The notes beneath the pieces were generated by a model. The model was not told where the DNA came from. It was given only the letters and a program-made list of their open reading frames with translations, and did not search any database. A stretch of 64,000 bases of DNA from Centropus unirufus (lineage: Eukaryota; Chordata; Aves; Cuculiformes; Centropidae): assembly GCA_013397695.1 (NCBI GenBank), contig VYZI01000419.1, positions 552,018-616,017 on the forward strand, written 5' to 3'. Below, piece after piece: positions 47,301 to 61,500 of this stretch (the first letter of the stretch is position 1; the number at the start of each line of letters is the position of its first letter). A program made the position numbers and the translations under genes.

Positions 47301-50300
47301 AGTTTGGAGTGCTAGAAGGTGTGAGGGCTAGACTACGATCTCACACAGTTCAGTGAAGCACCTTTTATTTCTTTGCTAGCTATCAAAGGGACCCAGCCAT
47401 TGGTTTGGTAAAATGCCCCTCTACTGCTTGAGACAGGAGGAAAATCCCCACTACCAGCTGTAATGAATATATTCCTGGGTTTATACCTCTGCAAACATGA
47501 GGAGAATGAGACCGGGCTTGGCATAACAGGGTTGGGAGAAGAGTTATGACTGAGACAAGACTTTGAAAAAGATGTCATTGAGAATAGTGGTCTGCCTTTG
47601 CAGCCAGGATCATTATCTCCCATTGCCATAACTTTGAGGTAGACCAATTGTGTCTGTGTAGCCATTCATCTTCCAGATGGCTTACAGGTGCTGTGTGGGA
47701 CAGGCATTAAAGTCTTCTTGCATGAGGTATTAGGGAGGGAACATTTACTTTTTTTAAAAAAAAAACCAACCACCCAGCTTCTCAAAATGCAGAATGATTC
47801 TGCAGTTTCAAGTTATTAAAATGCACGCATCAGTCAGTGGGTATTTTGAGCCACTGAGAAGGGAGCCAGGCTTTGAAAAGTACCTTCTTGCTGCGGTAAG
47901 TAACCACAGAGCAGGGTCTTCCTAAACACCGAGTACTTCTCATCATGTGGGGAGCTGCTCATGATGACAATTTCTGTTTTACAGAAGATGATGGATATTT
48001 TTGGAGTCTAATCTCATTTGTTTCTCTCTGAAAATACATCTGGGTTGTTTTTTAGCAAAGCACAGAGACCTGGGGACATTACTGGAGAGCCTGGGGGAAG
48101 GCTTTTCACTGACCAGACCTTCCCTTCTCTGAGCTGCAACTTTGGAGACTCTCCATGTGTTTTTTCTCCACCCATGCAACTGAGAATGTTGTTCTGCAAG
48201 CTCTCAGTCCTAGGCTGTAGTTTGGATTTGCAAAGGGGATTCCTGCTGACTACACTGCAGTGTTCGTGTTGAGTGTTAAAAGCTTTGCTGGGGTGTGTAT
48301 GTTTTTTTTTCCAGAAGCCCTGTAGAAAATATAACAAGTGTATTTTCTTGTAGCCATCATCCTCCTGGAAGCTGTGCCGGGATGCATGTACCTGCTTGGC
48401 TCCTGTGCGAGCGTGGCACAGAACTCTCCCTCCCCCCAGTCTGCATTTAGAGTCCACGGATCAACTTTGTACGTTCAATCAATGAGAGACTCCCCTGTAC
48501 GGCTGGCAACGCTCTTAAGCACAGCCTGAAGTAACTCAGCAGAGCAAATCGGCGCTTCCCTATCCTGCATGAGAGCCAGGGCTGTGCCAGCACACTGCCT
48601 TTCAAGGATGGCAGCTGTGCATGGAAAGATCACAATGACAGGACATGTAGAGATATCTTTGTTCAAAAAAACCTAGCAGTTGCTGGCAATCAGTAAATTA
48701 GGGAATGTCATAAGCCAGAGGCTGCAGCCAGCTCCTCATGTTCAATAGCTGCCAGTGGACCCAGTCTCCGCGAATTTGTCTAATCCCTTTTTTAACTCAT
48801 TTGTAATTCCAGCCTTTGCAACATCCTGTGGTGGTGGTTGGGTTTTATTTGTTTTAAACCTGATGTCTGGACATATCATTGGATGGCTATTTCCCTTCCT
48901 GCCAAAGCCACTTGGCTTCACCTCATTTCTTCAAAGAGTGCTCTGATGCAGCACCATAAATCATTATGGCCAGAAAATATCCTTTGAATCCCACAGTATC
49001 ATTTCAAAGCTTTCGACTGTGTGTGGTCTTTTAAATACAATATGTATGCCTAAAAAATTGAAAGGTGATTTTTCCCCTTGCACATGGTCTGGAAAGGAGC
49101 AGACTGTCCTTGGACTGTTTGCAGAAGCCAGAGTTCAGAAGCTGCCATTCTTTTGGCTTCTCCAACCCCCCTCCCCAGAACTACTGATATCCTGGAAGAC
49201 AGGAGGGCCATGAGGTTTGGAAGGGCTGGGGCAAGTGGAGCAAGATTTTGAAATTACTAGTCGTGGTATCTTCACATCCAAAAGGTCTCTCTTCTCCCAT
49301 TTCTTAAAAATATTGTGCTCATTTGTTATTTTCTTTGACCAGGGGCAAACAAATAGCAAGGAATACATATAGGTTTTGCAGAACAGAACCGCAGCAGCAG
49401 CAGCAATGTCTTACAGCATTAATAAAACATCTATATGTACCCTGTATCACAGAAGAAATAGAATCAATGATGTAATCAATCCTGATTCAGAAACAATCAA
49501 TTTCTAAAGCTAAGGAAAAAATTAAAAGGAAAACAAAACTTCAACCCTTTAAAAAAGAAAGTGAAAATTATCCTGAGCATGTTTAATTTTGGTGAGCAAT
49601 TTTGGGGACCTGTGGTATCCTTTGTGCTGCCAGGAGCTCAGGAATGAGCAAACTGTGGTTCACCTGCCAGAGATTCCAGTAAGAGTGAAATTCACTGAAC
49701 TCTGTGCTCCTGAATGTGTTGAAGGATTAGGAGCCTGATCCTTGGAGCTTGTGGGACTTTTGACTTGGTCAAACAAGGGTTAACCCTAGACAAAGGGCTT
49801 AGGTTCCCCCAAAAGCAGGTGTACGGTCCTATAGGGCATGGGAAAAACAGCTGTATCTAATCAAGCATATCCTGTTGTCCTGGCAAGCAGTCAGAGCTCA
49901 TTTCTGCAGGAAGTACCCCTTTCCTTTCTCCAGGAGAGCGGTTTTCCAGGAGCTGCTACCATGCCGAATATTGCTTTGCAGCAGGCAGGAAAGTCTCATG
50001 CTCCTGTGATGTCACAGAGGGGCTCTGTATCTTCTACAACCACCCTTGTAAAGAGAACTCATGTTTTATTTCTGCCTAACTCATCTGCTACGTACCCTTT
50101 TAAATCAAGGAAGGGGGCTGCAAAATTTGGCCTTGCATGGATAGAGCACAACATTAGCGGACAACGCAGAGAAGCCAGGCAGAACACTGTAGTTGCCTGT
50201 CTTTTCCGAAAAGGAGAAAATTATTTTGCATATCTGTGTTGTGTTGGACCCTGATATTAGCAAGCTCTTAATAGGCCACTCTAGGAGAATGCATGAGGCG

Positions 50301-50869
50301 GATGAAGCAGATAGCACACGGTTTTGCACATTGAGGGATGCAGGACTTAGTTGGCTAGAGGCCGGTTTCATCTGGGTCTCTGTTCTGATCTCCTTTGTCC
50401 ACATAAACATGTGTGCTTGGAACAGGCTGTACCGGTGGTTTTGGGCACTTTGGAACTTCAGCCATGAATTGTGCAAAACTTGAGACATGAACTATGCAAA
50501 GCTGACTTTAGTGAGTCGTTAAACCAGGAATGGAGAAAGAAATGTTGCCATCCCAATATATTGCCTCGTGCATGAGTTTATCCTGCCATATGTGCATGGA
50601 TCCCTGAGGTAGAGATTAGTTGTTGAGCTATTTCTCATGCCAAAGATAACAAACCGAGGGGCTTCCCACCCAGCGCTGATTTTGTGTGGTGATGTCATGA
50701 ACATGGGCTGAGTTTACAGAAACAGATCTTTTTTGTGTTTATCTCTTCTCTGGTGATATCTAGGTTAACGTTTGAGATGACAGGCCATATAATCCATAAA
50801 AGACAGATTATATAACATCACCTTCTCACCAAAATGGGCTCCCCTGTATATTGGTAGAGTAGCATAGAT
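44336..50869. other. Unique non-coding sequence
   Basis: No recognisable exon or mobile element in 6.5 kb. Simple sequences are A9 at about 46022-46030, A10 near 46924, T12 near 47078, A/T runs at 47748-47766, T11 near 48301-48311 (ending in CCAG, acceptor-like) and (CAG)4 at about 49392-49404. The largest frames (48014-48457 minus, 147 residues; 49838-50254 plus, 138 residues) show no family features. Confidence 0.5.
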
Positions 50870-50894
50870 GTGAATATGTGAATATGTGAATATG
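50870..50894 (+). repeat. (GTGAATAT)3 tandem repeat
   Basis: Three perfect copies of an 8-bp unit. It is short and isolated, with no relation to the CR1 8-bp tail units beyond length. Confidence 0.85.
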
Positions 50895-53109
50895 CCTCTC
50901 TGATCAAAAGCAAAGGCCTCCTTCACCCCCCTTTTAATAACAGTGGCTCTGAAAATGACATTAGTTTTATTGCTGTTCTTAAAGCTAAAAGGAGAGGCAC
51001 ATGTGACTCTTTGGTCTTTCAATTAAAATAAACTTTATTGCAAAACGTTTGTTCTTTTGTTGTCTTGCCAGCTGGGTGGCTTCAGGAGCTTGAATAATAC
51101 ATGTGCAGCATTGTACAGTAATTGTTCCCTGTCCTCTAAAATTCATATATTATGAATTCATAGATTGTTTGTGCAGCTGACGGTGGCTTTGAGCCTCTCC
51201 ATAGTTAGAAAAAGACTGAACCCAGTGCAGACTGCATGTATGCAACTTCAGTAAATCCAGATTTAATATTTATCCTTAGCCTCAGTTGGCAAAATAATAC
51301 ATCAACCCTAAGCCCACTGCAAAGGGCACCTCAGACTGGCACAGTATGAAGCCCAGATTCATCCCAGCTACCCTGAGACAGAGGGAAATCTAACTGAGGT
51401 GCCTGGTGCAAGAGCATCACCTAAGTATAGAACCTAAGCCAGTGCAAGTGAGAAGACTCCAGAAGGTGCTGAGAATGGGTGAATCACCCTGCAGGACCTC
51501 TTTATCTGCCTTGGGAGAAGAAAACTGTGGATGACCAGTCAGTAATGCAAGGTTCAGAAAACGCATTGAGATGACAAGCATCCAGGGAGGGCCATAGAGC
51601 TAGTGAAGTGCCAGAGCAGCTGCTGTTTTCTTGCTAGAATTGCTCAGACCTGGAATTAAGAGTGGCCTTACAGCTGGAGGTAGGAGGGAAAGAGAGAAAA
51701 CAGCATGGTAAAAGCTGAGGAGCAATTGGAAATAGTGAGACTGAAGAGCAGAAGGAGAAAACACAGCAAAAGCTAGAACAAAGAAGCTGGAAAGGAAATA
51801 ACACTGCAGTAACACTTTATAATGGTGTACATATCTGCAAACCTGCTCTGAGCGGTGTGTTTGTTCCTCTCTGGGCAGAACGCATCACTGCTTCAGTTCC
51901 TCACTGCTGAGTGGCTCTAATGAACACTCCTCTGTAGTCTCCTAAACACCTCCCATGGTTTATGCAGGGTACGCCAACATATTTGTAAAGGTTTGCTTAG
52001 CAATGAATAGATCTGCCCTAACTTCAAAATACATCAGCAGAATGTAGCCTCAGGACCCCCTGTATCTTAAACGAATTCCCTGTGGCAAGCCAGATTTAAC
52101 TGTACACAAAAGCAATGTTGTTTTCTCTTTTTTTTTAGGGCCGCACCTTTACATTCAGCTAGAGGAGTTGCAGCCATCTACATCTACTTTGCCCTGTTTT
52201 GAGCTGGAAAGGAACAAAGGCGTTTTCTTCACAGGTGCCTTTGTCCCTGCGTACCATATCGTGAGTGAAGGCATCAGCTTTCAGCATCAGTGCTGAAAAG
52301 CATTTATATTTGATTACTCCTCTTTTAAAAGAATACCACTCTCAAAGCGAATTCTGATGCCTCGGGGCACGAGGAAAGGATTGTTTCAGCTGTTTTGAAT
52401 TGCGAGTTTGCTCTCTGTGTGTGAGGGTACTCTGCTTCAATTTCCCATTTGTGGGCTCTTTGCCCTCATGCTGGTATCTTTCAGTAGACCTCACTAGTTT
52501 TAGTTTAATAGTGGAGTGCATGAGTGCCATCAGAGGGTTTGAAACTTGTTGGGGTATTTGTTTCTCTAAAATAGTGAAATTATGCCTGCAGTGAGGTCCT
52601 GAAGACCTGGCAGGTATTCATGGTGCAAAAATTGGACCAAGAACTCTCAATCCTAAATCTCATTCTGACAATACGAACACAAATCCTCCATGAAGGATTC
52701 CTTTAGAATGGGCATTGCACCCAAAAGAGTAAATTTTTCCCGGAGAGACAGATGTCCTTTGCCCCTGAGTACCAAGGATGAGTGGGGCTTGAGAGGGAAT
52801 GGAACTGGAGGACCCACAGCCACGTACTCTTGGCTGCTTGGCAGCCCTCAAGAGTTACTGCATCTGGAGTGTGGTTTGGAGCAACCCTGGGTCACTTCTC
52901 AAGCAAGGGGCTACGGGAATCTCCTCGGCCGCTCCCTCACATCTCTGGTGCTCAGATCTGAATCCCTGAGGTCTGAGGCTTTGAAGAAACCATCACCCTT
53001 GTCCAACCACATAAATCCACAAGGTTACTGAAATGACGAAAGCTGCTGCTGAGTATTTGCAGTGGGAGGTGGTTGCTTCAGAGAGAGGATCTGCTTATGC
53101 AGAGTCACT
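50895..53109. other. Unique non-coding sequence with one exon-like interval
   Basis: No repeat family is recognised. At 52139-52260 a 122-bp interval lies between a strong pyrimidine-tract acceptor (TTTTTTTTTAG) and a consensus donor (GTGAGTG). One frame is open for all 40 full codons. The peptide matches nothing I know, and a chance open frame of this size is common, so I do not call a gene. The remainder, including the frame at 52690-53031, shows nothing. Confidence 0.45.
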
Positions 53110-53300
53110 GAGGAAAACTTAATTTGAGTTAACTAAATGTGTAAATTAAAAGTGGATTAGCAATGGCACATAAAAGGATAGATTCCTTAGATTCTTCTCT
53201 TCAGAATTAAAATGATCCTAATTTGTTTCAGCATAATTATGAAAGAGAATGTCATACAGGCCTTTAATGAGATATAACTTACTGACAGTAAAAGTTAGTC
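53110..53300. promoter_or_regulatory. Candidate conserved non-coding element (weak)
   Basis: AT-rich, non-repetitive sequence with AACTTAATTTGAGTTAACT, GTAAATTAAAAGTGGATTAG, AATGATCCTAATTTG and CATAATTATGAAAG. GGATTAG is an OTX/PITX-like core on one strand. The call rests on motif density only. Confidence 0.2.
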
Positions 53301-55446
53301 TGGGTTAATTTTTTTGTGCCTCCCAGCAGGGGTGGGATTGGAATTCAGTCCTGAAATTTTTAGTAGGAAACTTGTATTGTCTTTGCTGGGGATTTCAGTG
53401 ACTGATTCTGATAAAATAGTAATCTGTTTTTATTATGATTATACTATTTTTAATCTTACGATATAAAAACTCTGAATATGTGATGAATTAATCCTCACCA
53501 TGTCCCTGTGAGGTTGGTATAAGCTTTGTTACAATCACTTCATTTGTTCTGTACTACATCTGCTTTTAGTGTGGAGTACAGCAAGGCAAAGTGGTGCGAC
53601 AAGATATGGGAGGGAAGATGAATATCAAATGTTATTAAATGCATGGGACTAATTAAGTGAGAAAAAAAAATGTTATTATCCAGTTTCGAATTTGGTCAAG
53701 CCACCATGATGCCCTCACAAGAAAATGTCAGGGGAGCTTTAGTGATCAGGGCATCTGCTTTGTGTTTAACCCAATCCACAGGACATGTAACAGTACCACA
53801 CACAGCGCCCTGTCATGAGGAAAAATTTAATATCAGGGTGTAAATATCAAGGATTAAAAATAATCAATCTTATTTCCTTTTATTTGGAAATGGGATTTAT
53901 CTATTGAAATTAAATTTCTTCATTAACAAAAATGTAAAGCGAAAACTAAAACCTGTGAGATCGTGACTGCTCTCTGCAGGCTGACTTTCCATTTTTATAG
54001 CCTCTTCCATCTTCCATCTTCCTCTTCCAGTGTTGCAGTGTGAAATGGTAGTCCAGAGTTCCTTCTCTGTACATGCAGCTTCTTCCTTTTTCTCACTGGA
54101 CAGTTTATTTTCTACTCCCTGCCAAGTCTCATGTTTCTTTTACTTCTGTAAATGAGAGCAAGCACTGTGCTTTTGTTCTGCTCCTTTTCCAATGCCGTTT
54201 TGCTGATCTTCTCTGCATGTATCTGAAAGGTCAGGAAAACAAATCAATATGGAAAAGGACCTCCTGCCCCTTTTAACGTAACCTGTAGGAGGGAGGTAAG
54301 GGAAATTGCCAATTACATGAAAGGGAATTTTAAATATGCTTGAAAATAGCACAATGGGAGTGAGGGTTTGGAGGGACAGGTGTCAACAAGACCAGTCCCT
54401 GCATTTCACAAGGTGCGTTTACGAGCTCACTATGTTCTCCTCCATTGACAGCTTATGTGGGCAGATCCATATTGCCAAAAGGCATGCAGTGAAAGAGGCA
54501 CTACAACAAGGAATGGCCCTCTCATTGCAGCATCACTGACCATGACGGTGTCTTGCAAGGGAGACCTTGGTGCATGCACCAGGTGCTCCTCCTGCATGCT
54601 TCTAGGGTATCAGTCACCAGAGCAAAGAGACAGAATAGGGGACAGAAACAATAAAATAGATCCTTTCCCGTCCTAAGTTGGTCTGTTGTATTACTGGATC
54701 TGCTTCATTAGAAGCTTTTAAAGAATAAAGTTTGTGCTGCGTTTGCAATAAGAGCCTTTTGCAAAAGTGGCTGTTAAAAGAAAACATCCTTTTTTTTTTA
54801 AGAGACTCAGTATAGAAGCTCACATAAACGATGGAGGATGCTGGTGTGTTTCATGTTCTGTTTTGAAATTTTTCCTGGAAAGGTCCGTGTGGATAAGCTG
54901 CTGACCACTAACTGAAGTAAGGTTTCTGTGCCTTTTTGTACACTGTTTTCATACAAAGAATAAACTGGAAGATTCAACAACCCCTTCCCCCAACAAACAA
55001 ATGGAGAAACAATTCAGGATTTTGAGGTTGCTGAGTGAAATTTCTTGCACTGAAACACCCTGTGTTATCAGAAAAGGGAGCTGAAAATTTATATCCTCAG
55101 AAACAAAAACCAGAAATTGATCCATTAGACTACGCAGAGAGCGATTTACCTGCAGATGCCTTTACTTTAAGTGAAAATGTGGATGCTATACTGGGGAGAA
55201 GCAATAGACTTTGAGACAAGACAGGACCATGAGTTCAGCTTCTTGTGGAGCTCTAGGCAGCTCTGGTCTGATTTGGGGTCTTTGGAAGGCTACAAAATGC
55301 TGTTAACAAGGAACTCTTAGCAGTAAGGCCTTTGCCTTGCTGGATCTTAGATGCTTTAATGGGCCCTCCTAATGGAGTGGGACCAGATTTTGATCCCAGC
55401 AACAAGGAGTAGTGGGTTTCAGTGATTTTCTATAGAGATCCTCTAG
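53301..55446. other. Unique non-coding sequence
   Basis: AT-rich, particularly 53400-53480 (ATTATGATTATACTATTTTTAA) and 53830-53950. No gene or repeat is recognised. The small frames at 54073-54823 overlap in several frames and show no domain. Confidence 0.5.
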
Positions 55447-55510
55447 AAAAATATATAATATATAACAAAGTGTAATAAAATATAAAAATATAAAATATAT
55501 AATATATAAT
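55447..55510. repeat. AT-rich low-complexity block
   Basis: About 64 bp composed almost only of A and T, with recurring ATATATAATATATAA and AAAATATAA words interrupted once by CAAAGTG. It is a degenerate (TA)n/(TAAAA)n simple repeat. Confidence 0.85.
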
Positions 55511-56774
55511 GGGAAGGAAACATTTTTAATACATTTTTAGTATGTAGCTGTCCCTGTCATTCAGCATTAAAAAAAAATTGTTTGGAATTCTCTTCTTGGT
55601 TTGAAATGGCTGCTCAGAAAGAGCTAATTAATCACTATTCGCATTGTTATGGGAATTGCCCTCTTGCAGTCACATGTACTTGAAAAAATGACACTGAACA
55701 GCTCAGCATCTCTCTGAGCTGATGCTGTGGTCACCCATCTGTATCTTGCCTGGCAGTGCTTTACAGACCTTTTGAATTTTAGTTGCTCAAAACATCATAC
55801 GGTGATGTTTTATGTGAACTTCTGCTCATCTTTATCTCCCAGTGGAGACAACAGTTCCAAAGCAGTAATTCCCCTAGGACTTCTTGCCTAATGCATGCTC
55901 CAAGCAGTCAAAACATGTTGCTTACCTTCTCTTCAACCCCAAAAAGAGGAGCATGGGCCTTACTAAGACCTGAGCAATGAAAATCAGCAATGGGCTGTAA
56001 TGACATAGATTGATGACAGAAAAGGGGGGTAATTAACATGTAAAGGTTAATTGTTGCGGGCCTTACACATAGATTGAGCTGTTGTACGCAGGGAAAAGCT
56101 TGGCTCTTTGCTGGGATATGGCAGGGCACACAGAGCATTATGAACTCATGCGGTGTGCTTTGCACCACTGCTACACATTTGTTCTGGTGATCAGAAAACT
56201 CTGGGGGCACCAGAGTTACCCACACCGCTCAACTTGTGTCATGTGCTGAAGGGCTTGTGCCCTGACACAGCCCTGAGGATCCCGCCACCAAGCCGTGATG
56301 AAAAACCATCTTCATCTTTCTTCTCCTGCTATTTTGGCTCAGACTGATGAAAATTTAGCACTTAGATTCCAGAAGCTAATCAAGCTCTTGTCTACTGTAC
56401 TTAGCTCACAATTTCCCTTTAGAAAAATGCTATCAAGAGCAACCCGCAGGGCAAGATGTTATAAAATTATGCTGAAATTGCATACGAGGTGAGCCTGCAG
56501 AACCGTGACTCTGATACCTCTGGTGTTTTGATTTAAGGCTTTAGATTAAGCCACCAACAGAATACTCTGTGTGTATGTGAATGTGTGTGCTCGTAACGTA
56601 ATTGTATCTTTACTGCCTACAAACTCATGCACACAAGGGTACAAAGCAAACTGTTAATGTCTGCAAGTTTATGTTCAGGAAACAGTTGTGCCTGTATCTT
56701 TCAGAGTCCTTAGATCTCTAAAGGGGATGACCTGCAAATATCCAGAAAAGAAATCACTTTAAAAGTATCTTTAG
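55511..56774. other. Unique non-coding sequence
   Basis: Nothing recognisable. A GTGTGTATGTGAATGTGTGTG stretch at about 56570-56590 is a weak (TG)n-like run. Confidence 0.5.
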
Positions 56775-56835
56775 TAATAACATTACTAATAACAACATTA
56801 ACAACAATAACAACAACAATAATAACAATAATAAT
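56775..56835. repeat. (AAC)n/(AAT)n trinucleotide microsatellite
   Basis: About 60 bp of imperfect AAT and AAC triplets (AATAACATT, AACAACAATAACAACAAC, AATAATAACAATAATAAT). The interruptions suggest an old, relatively stable array. Confidence 0.9.
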
Positions 56836-58500
56836 GTTCTGCAAATTTAATCAATGTCCTCCATTCTGGGTTACAACTACAATAAGTGACACCTGCTTTT
56901 TGTGTTTTTCCTGTCCCGGGTTTCCAAGGGCTGTTTGTAGGTTTTCCTGAAGTAGTAGCTTGAATCCCAGAGAGGAGACATCACCTTTCTTTGTTCTGAT
57001 GCAACTCCAATACCTCCCCTAAAATAGCCCTTGGCATGACTTCTGGATGGTGGAAAGTCAGTAAAAAGTAGTGAGGAGTGAAGGAGCCTCTTCAGAAGAC
57101 AAGAGCTTCAGTTTCAATGCTGTGAGTCACTTTGTCTGCTCCTAAGGATTTATCCCTCTGGAAGAGCCTGACAGTGGAGAGGCTGTGTCATTCTAAATTA
57201 AACCATGGATGCCTCTGCTATCATTACTCCCTGTAACTGGTGTCACAGCATGACCTTGTTGCTAATTTTTGCTCCTTATTTTACTAAATGGGCCCCTTTC
57301 TATCTGCAGGAGAAGCAGGCAGGGAGCTTTCCAGTGATGACAGAAGGTGACTGTGCTTGGTTCAGGGAGCAGAGCTGTTCAGTTTGGGAACACATGGGAA
57401 GACTGCAGGAGAAAGGAGGCCAATCTCAGTATCTACTGCAGCTTCACTTAGGCTGACCTGAGCCTACCAAAGTCTTAAAGGTCTCATGAGTCAGGGATAT
57501 TGTGAAGAAAGCATCCATGAAGAAATCTGAGAAGGATTACAGGAATAAGCCTGTGCATGGTCACCCTGCAGTGCTGAGGACCATCTAACTCCAGAAACTG
57601 AGGTCAAATGCATGGGAATCACGTATTAGTGTGACTGAATATGGGCTTCACAAACTCCAGCCGACATCAGTAGGAGCAGCCATGGAAACAACCAGTAGGG
57701 TGCTGGTGCATAGGATATCTAAGGAAGGGAAGACTGGCCTTCTTGATAGCAAGAGAATGTGGAGCAAGAGCATGTCACCATGTCACCAGGGCAGGTGCTG
57801 CACCAGCATGGCCTGGTACCCAGAGGTGGGTCCACTTCCATCAGCACCCCAACACTCTTCATTCACTGGCCCTATGCTGGAAGCTATGAAGGATCAGGAT
57901 GTGGATCCATATGAAGGGATTGAAGTATCTGGGATGCTAGAAGAGGCAACACAGCACTGCTAAAGACTCTGTTGGGCCCATAACCATTGGAAGAAAGCTC
58001 AGAAGTGTTGCTGGGTGGTGATTCCTCTAGAGCTGGGAGAAAAACCTGAGATAGATGCAAAGATTTTGTTTCTAACCATAACCATGATTGGCTGTGACTT
58101 CACATGAACTACAAAATTTGTGAAGTGTCACTTCTAACCTACTTTCTTGAGGAAAGACAGTTTTGCATTCAGACAAATGGTGCCATAAAACTTTTGAGGG
58201 AGGAAAAAAGGTGGTTTGTAAATTAAACTGCTTTGGAAGCCTGGTTATTAATGGCTTCACTTGATTTTGGTATCCCCCTCCTAGAAACCCAAACATGTGC
58301 TTTGGAATAATGATGTCAATCCTGGCTTTTAAAACAACTGCTAGAAACTTTATTGACAATGTAAATTTCCCAATTTCAGTCAAGTTTAGAGTTTGTTTTT
58401 CATTCACACTGAGGAAAGCAGGAGCAGAATGGGATCCTGAAACAAAACCAACAGCAAGGCGTGTGAAACCGCATTAATATTCAGCTGAGGCATTGAGGAC
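56836..58500. other. Unique non-coding sequence
   Basis: No gene or repeat is recognised. The frame at 57631-57963 (110 codons) has no domain. Confidence 0.5.
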
Positions 58501-58530
58501 TAAATTTTACTAAATTTTACTAAATTTTAC
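58501..58530 (+). repeat. (TAAATTTTAC)3 tandem repeat
   Basis: Three perfect 10-bp copies. The same decamer recurs once at 58801-58810, exactly 300 bp downstream of the first copy, which is probably coincidence in AT-rich DNA. Confidence 0.9.
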
Positions 58531-61500
58531 TCTGACACTGGAAAAGTGATGCATCTCTGGATTTACAAGGGTGAGGTCTCTGTCTGAGATCTTTGTAGTT
58601 CAATAAATTGATGAAGATCTAAGAATAAGTTTTGAGGGGAATAGGATCATCTCACCTTAATCCTGAAATGTGGGCTGAGGCTGAAAAAGTACAGTGATCT
58701 ATGCTGCGGATAACCTAAGCAGATGATAGGTCCTCCTAATTTCTGTAGTACATAGTAAAGAAGACAATAAAGGCAGCCCCCAAGAACACTACTTTTTGCC
58801 TAAATTTTACCAGTTCCTTGAAAAATAGATGTAACGAATTGATACATACAAATCAAATCTCTTTGGGAAAGAGAAAAGAGCTGGAGTTAATGACATCATT
58901 TTCCAGTCCCTGGATGTACTCAGGCTGGAGTTCCTGGAACACTTGACTTGTGGCATTTCAGCAATCAAGTAATATCATCGCATAGACATGGCATGACAGG
59001 CCTCTTATCACACACAAGCTATGTATGTTGTCTCCATAAACACACTTATCATGCATCTCACAATAGATGCTGGCACAGGGGTGCCAGCTTTTCTCTCCTT
59101 AAAAACAAAGCAATATTAAACTCACAAAAGACCTCACATGAACCTAACAAGTCAGTCAAATCTGATTTTATGTGGAGTAGCTGCTACTTGTTTTGTTTGA
59201 CTTGTTAAGGGTTTGTTTTTAATTTTAATTCATATTCCTGTTTCAACGTGGCTTGCAGAAGTTGCCTGGAAACCATCTTGCGTCATCCAAGACACATGGC
59301 TCCCCGTATGCAGGCACAGAGATAAGCTTAACTTCCTAATTTTTTAACGAAATACATTTAGCTGTTGTCCCCTTCCCCTCTCATGGATATGGTAACTGAG
59401 AATTCAGGGTAAAAAAGAAAATACATGACTGAGTCAGAGAAGCCTGTCAGGCAGAGCTCATGGGGTGTGTAGATGGAGAAGTCACACTTGAGGTGATGGC
59501 ACAGTGACAGCCACATTTGTTCTCACTAGAAGGTCCAGCAGGCTTCTGGTGGAGCCTCCACTGCTTCTGGTGATACAAAGCAGCCCTAGATTTAGTTCAG
59601 CTGGGCTTTGCACTTCTACATCTCCGCTTGTGAAAATACCAATTGTGTCCCTTGCCATCTATCCTGTTTGAAGTGTCTTCTCTGCTCTCCCTTTCTCCTG
59701 TAGTAGTTATGACGTGCTACTTTCTGCAGCCAGTATGAGAGTACGTGTTGGGTAGTCAGAAAATTGATGGGGTTTCTTGTGTCTTTCCAGGATGAAATCA
59801 CCTTATATGTGATAAAACCAGAGATGCTCTGAGAGCGCCAAATGCAGATCTGATGGTAGAAAGAAACCCATGTGAGTAGAGTGAGAAAACAAGGGGTTTG
59901 TCTGGACAGTGACCAGGGTAGATTTTGTTCACAGGCAAGTAATAATTTCCACTCGATTTGCCACATGTGCCCAGAACATGAAGGGCTAGCTCCCACTGAC
60001 TCCAGAGTTCAGGGGCAGCCCTTAATGAGGATGACAGAGAAGATCTTCTTGATGGATGCCCTAGGGAACATGGCGTACTTGCATCTGGGTGAGTCTGAAG
60101 AGATTGTTTATACCTTCCTCTACCCTAAAAGTGAGGAAAGGTATATGAGTAGGTGGCTGAGGCCCCTAAATCTATATTTGCAGCTACTGATTGTTCCCAT
60201 ATCTCACAGCATGACATGAGCTCTAAGAGATGCATGGGATTTACTGGCATGGTAGGGGTCAGGCAGCAAGACATCGCTGTTTGGAAGAGGAATGCTAAAT
60301 CTACTTACAGATTTAAATGCACACATTTGTCTTGGCAGTGCACGCCATCCTGTAAGTCCTGAACACTGACCTAAGGAAATATTTCCAATAAAGATAACTA
60401 ATTTCCTGGAAATTAGAGCACATCACAGGCTTTTATCTGAAATCATGCAGAATATCACTGTTCTGATGATCTAACAGACTGAAAAGGTTTTTTAATTGCG
60501 GGGGCAATGGTGTCACTATCACTGAATGTGTTCAGTTCCTCTGGCCCCAGGTGATTCAAAGGCCAAGTCCTTTAAGGTGGAGTGTTTATTTCAGCAATTC
60601 ACACTTAAAAAGCATAGAGGGGGATATTTGAAAGAAATCTTTGTATGTTACTGCAAGAAAGATACAGGTTAAATATGCCAAACAATCTTAACTTTGCCCT
60701 GCAAAGGAAATTTAAATTGTAAAAAAAAAAACCCTGATCTGGAATGGCAAAAGCTGAAGTGCTGTTTTGTGCAGTGCTGTGGCTTTCGCATAAGTGTATG
60801 GTAGCCTCTCAGCAAGTTACAGCCAGCTCAAGAGAGATCTCACTAGTCTAGGAGCTGGGCAACAGTTGTAAGGTCTGTAATGTGTTTTTCATCATGGAAC
60901 AATACTTTAGGGAACTCCTAACCCTCAAGTTAATGCGATGAGTTGCAAATCTCCTTTATTCCCCTTACACAGCAAGTTATTTCTGGCGGTCTGGTGTGGT
61001 TGCTTTAGACAATATATTCGGCAGCAAAGAATTAGCAGCGTGAAGGAGGGTATCACCTGGCTTAAAACCATTTGTGAGTTACCAGCATCTACTGGTTGTA
61101 TTGGTGGCAATCCCAGGCATATCTTGTCTGACTGGAGCTCATAAAAGCAAGACATTCAGTTAAGTTGTCTTAAGTAGCTCTCTAGTTAGTGAAGAACTAT
61201 AAGATGAGTTGCCTCTGCAGAGACCTGTCCTAAGGTAAGCCAGAAGGGATGAACTGCTTCCAGGAATTGTCATAGCCTCTCTCCATTGCTCCTACAGGAA
61301 ACCAAGGTGGTTAATTTGGACTGGGTGCAGGTGGAGCTAATATGTCACAAGGGATGGAGTCCCCTTTGGTTGCCACCAGTGCTCTGACCGTAGGCCATGG
61401 CACGTTATCGTCCAGTGTTCCACAGACAGCTGGTAGTTTTTCAAACTCTGGTGTGCAAACAACCAGTCAGCCATGGAAATGGCAGGTCTGTTGAGTGGAC

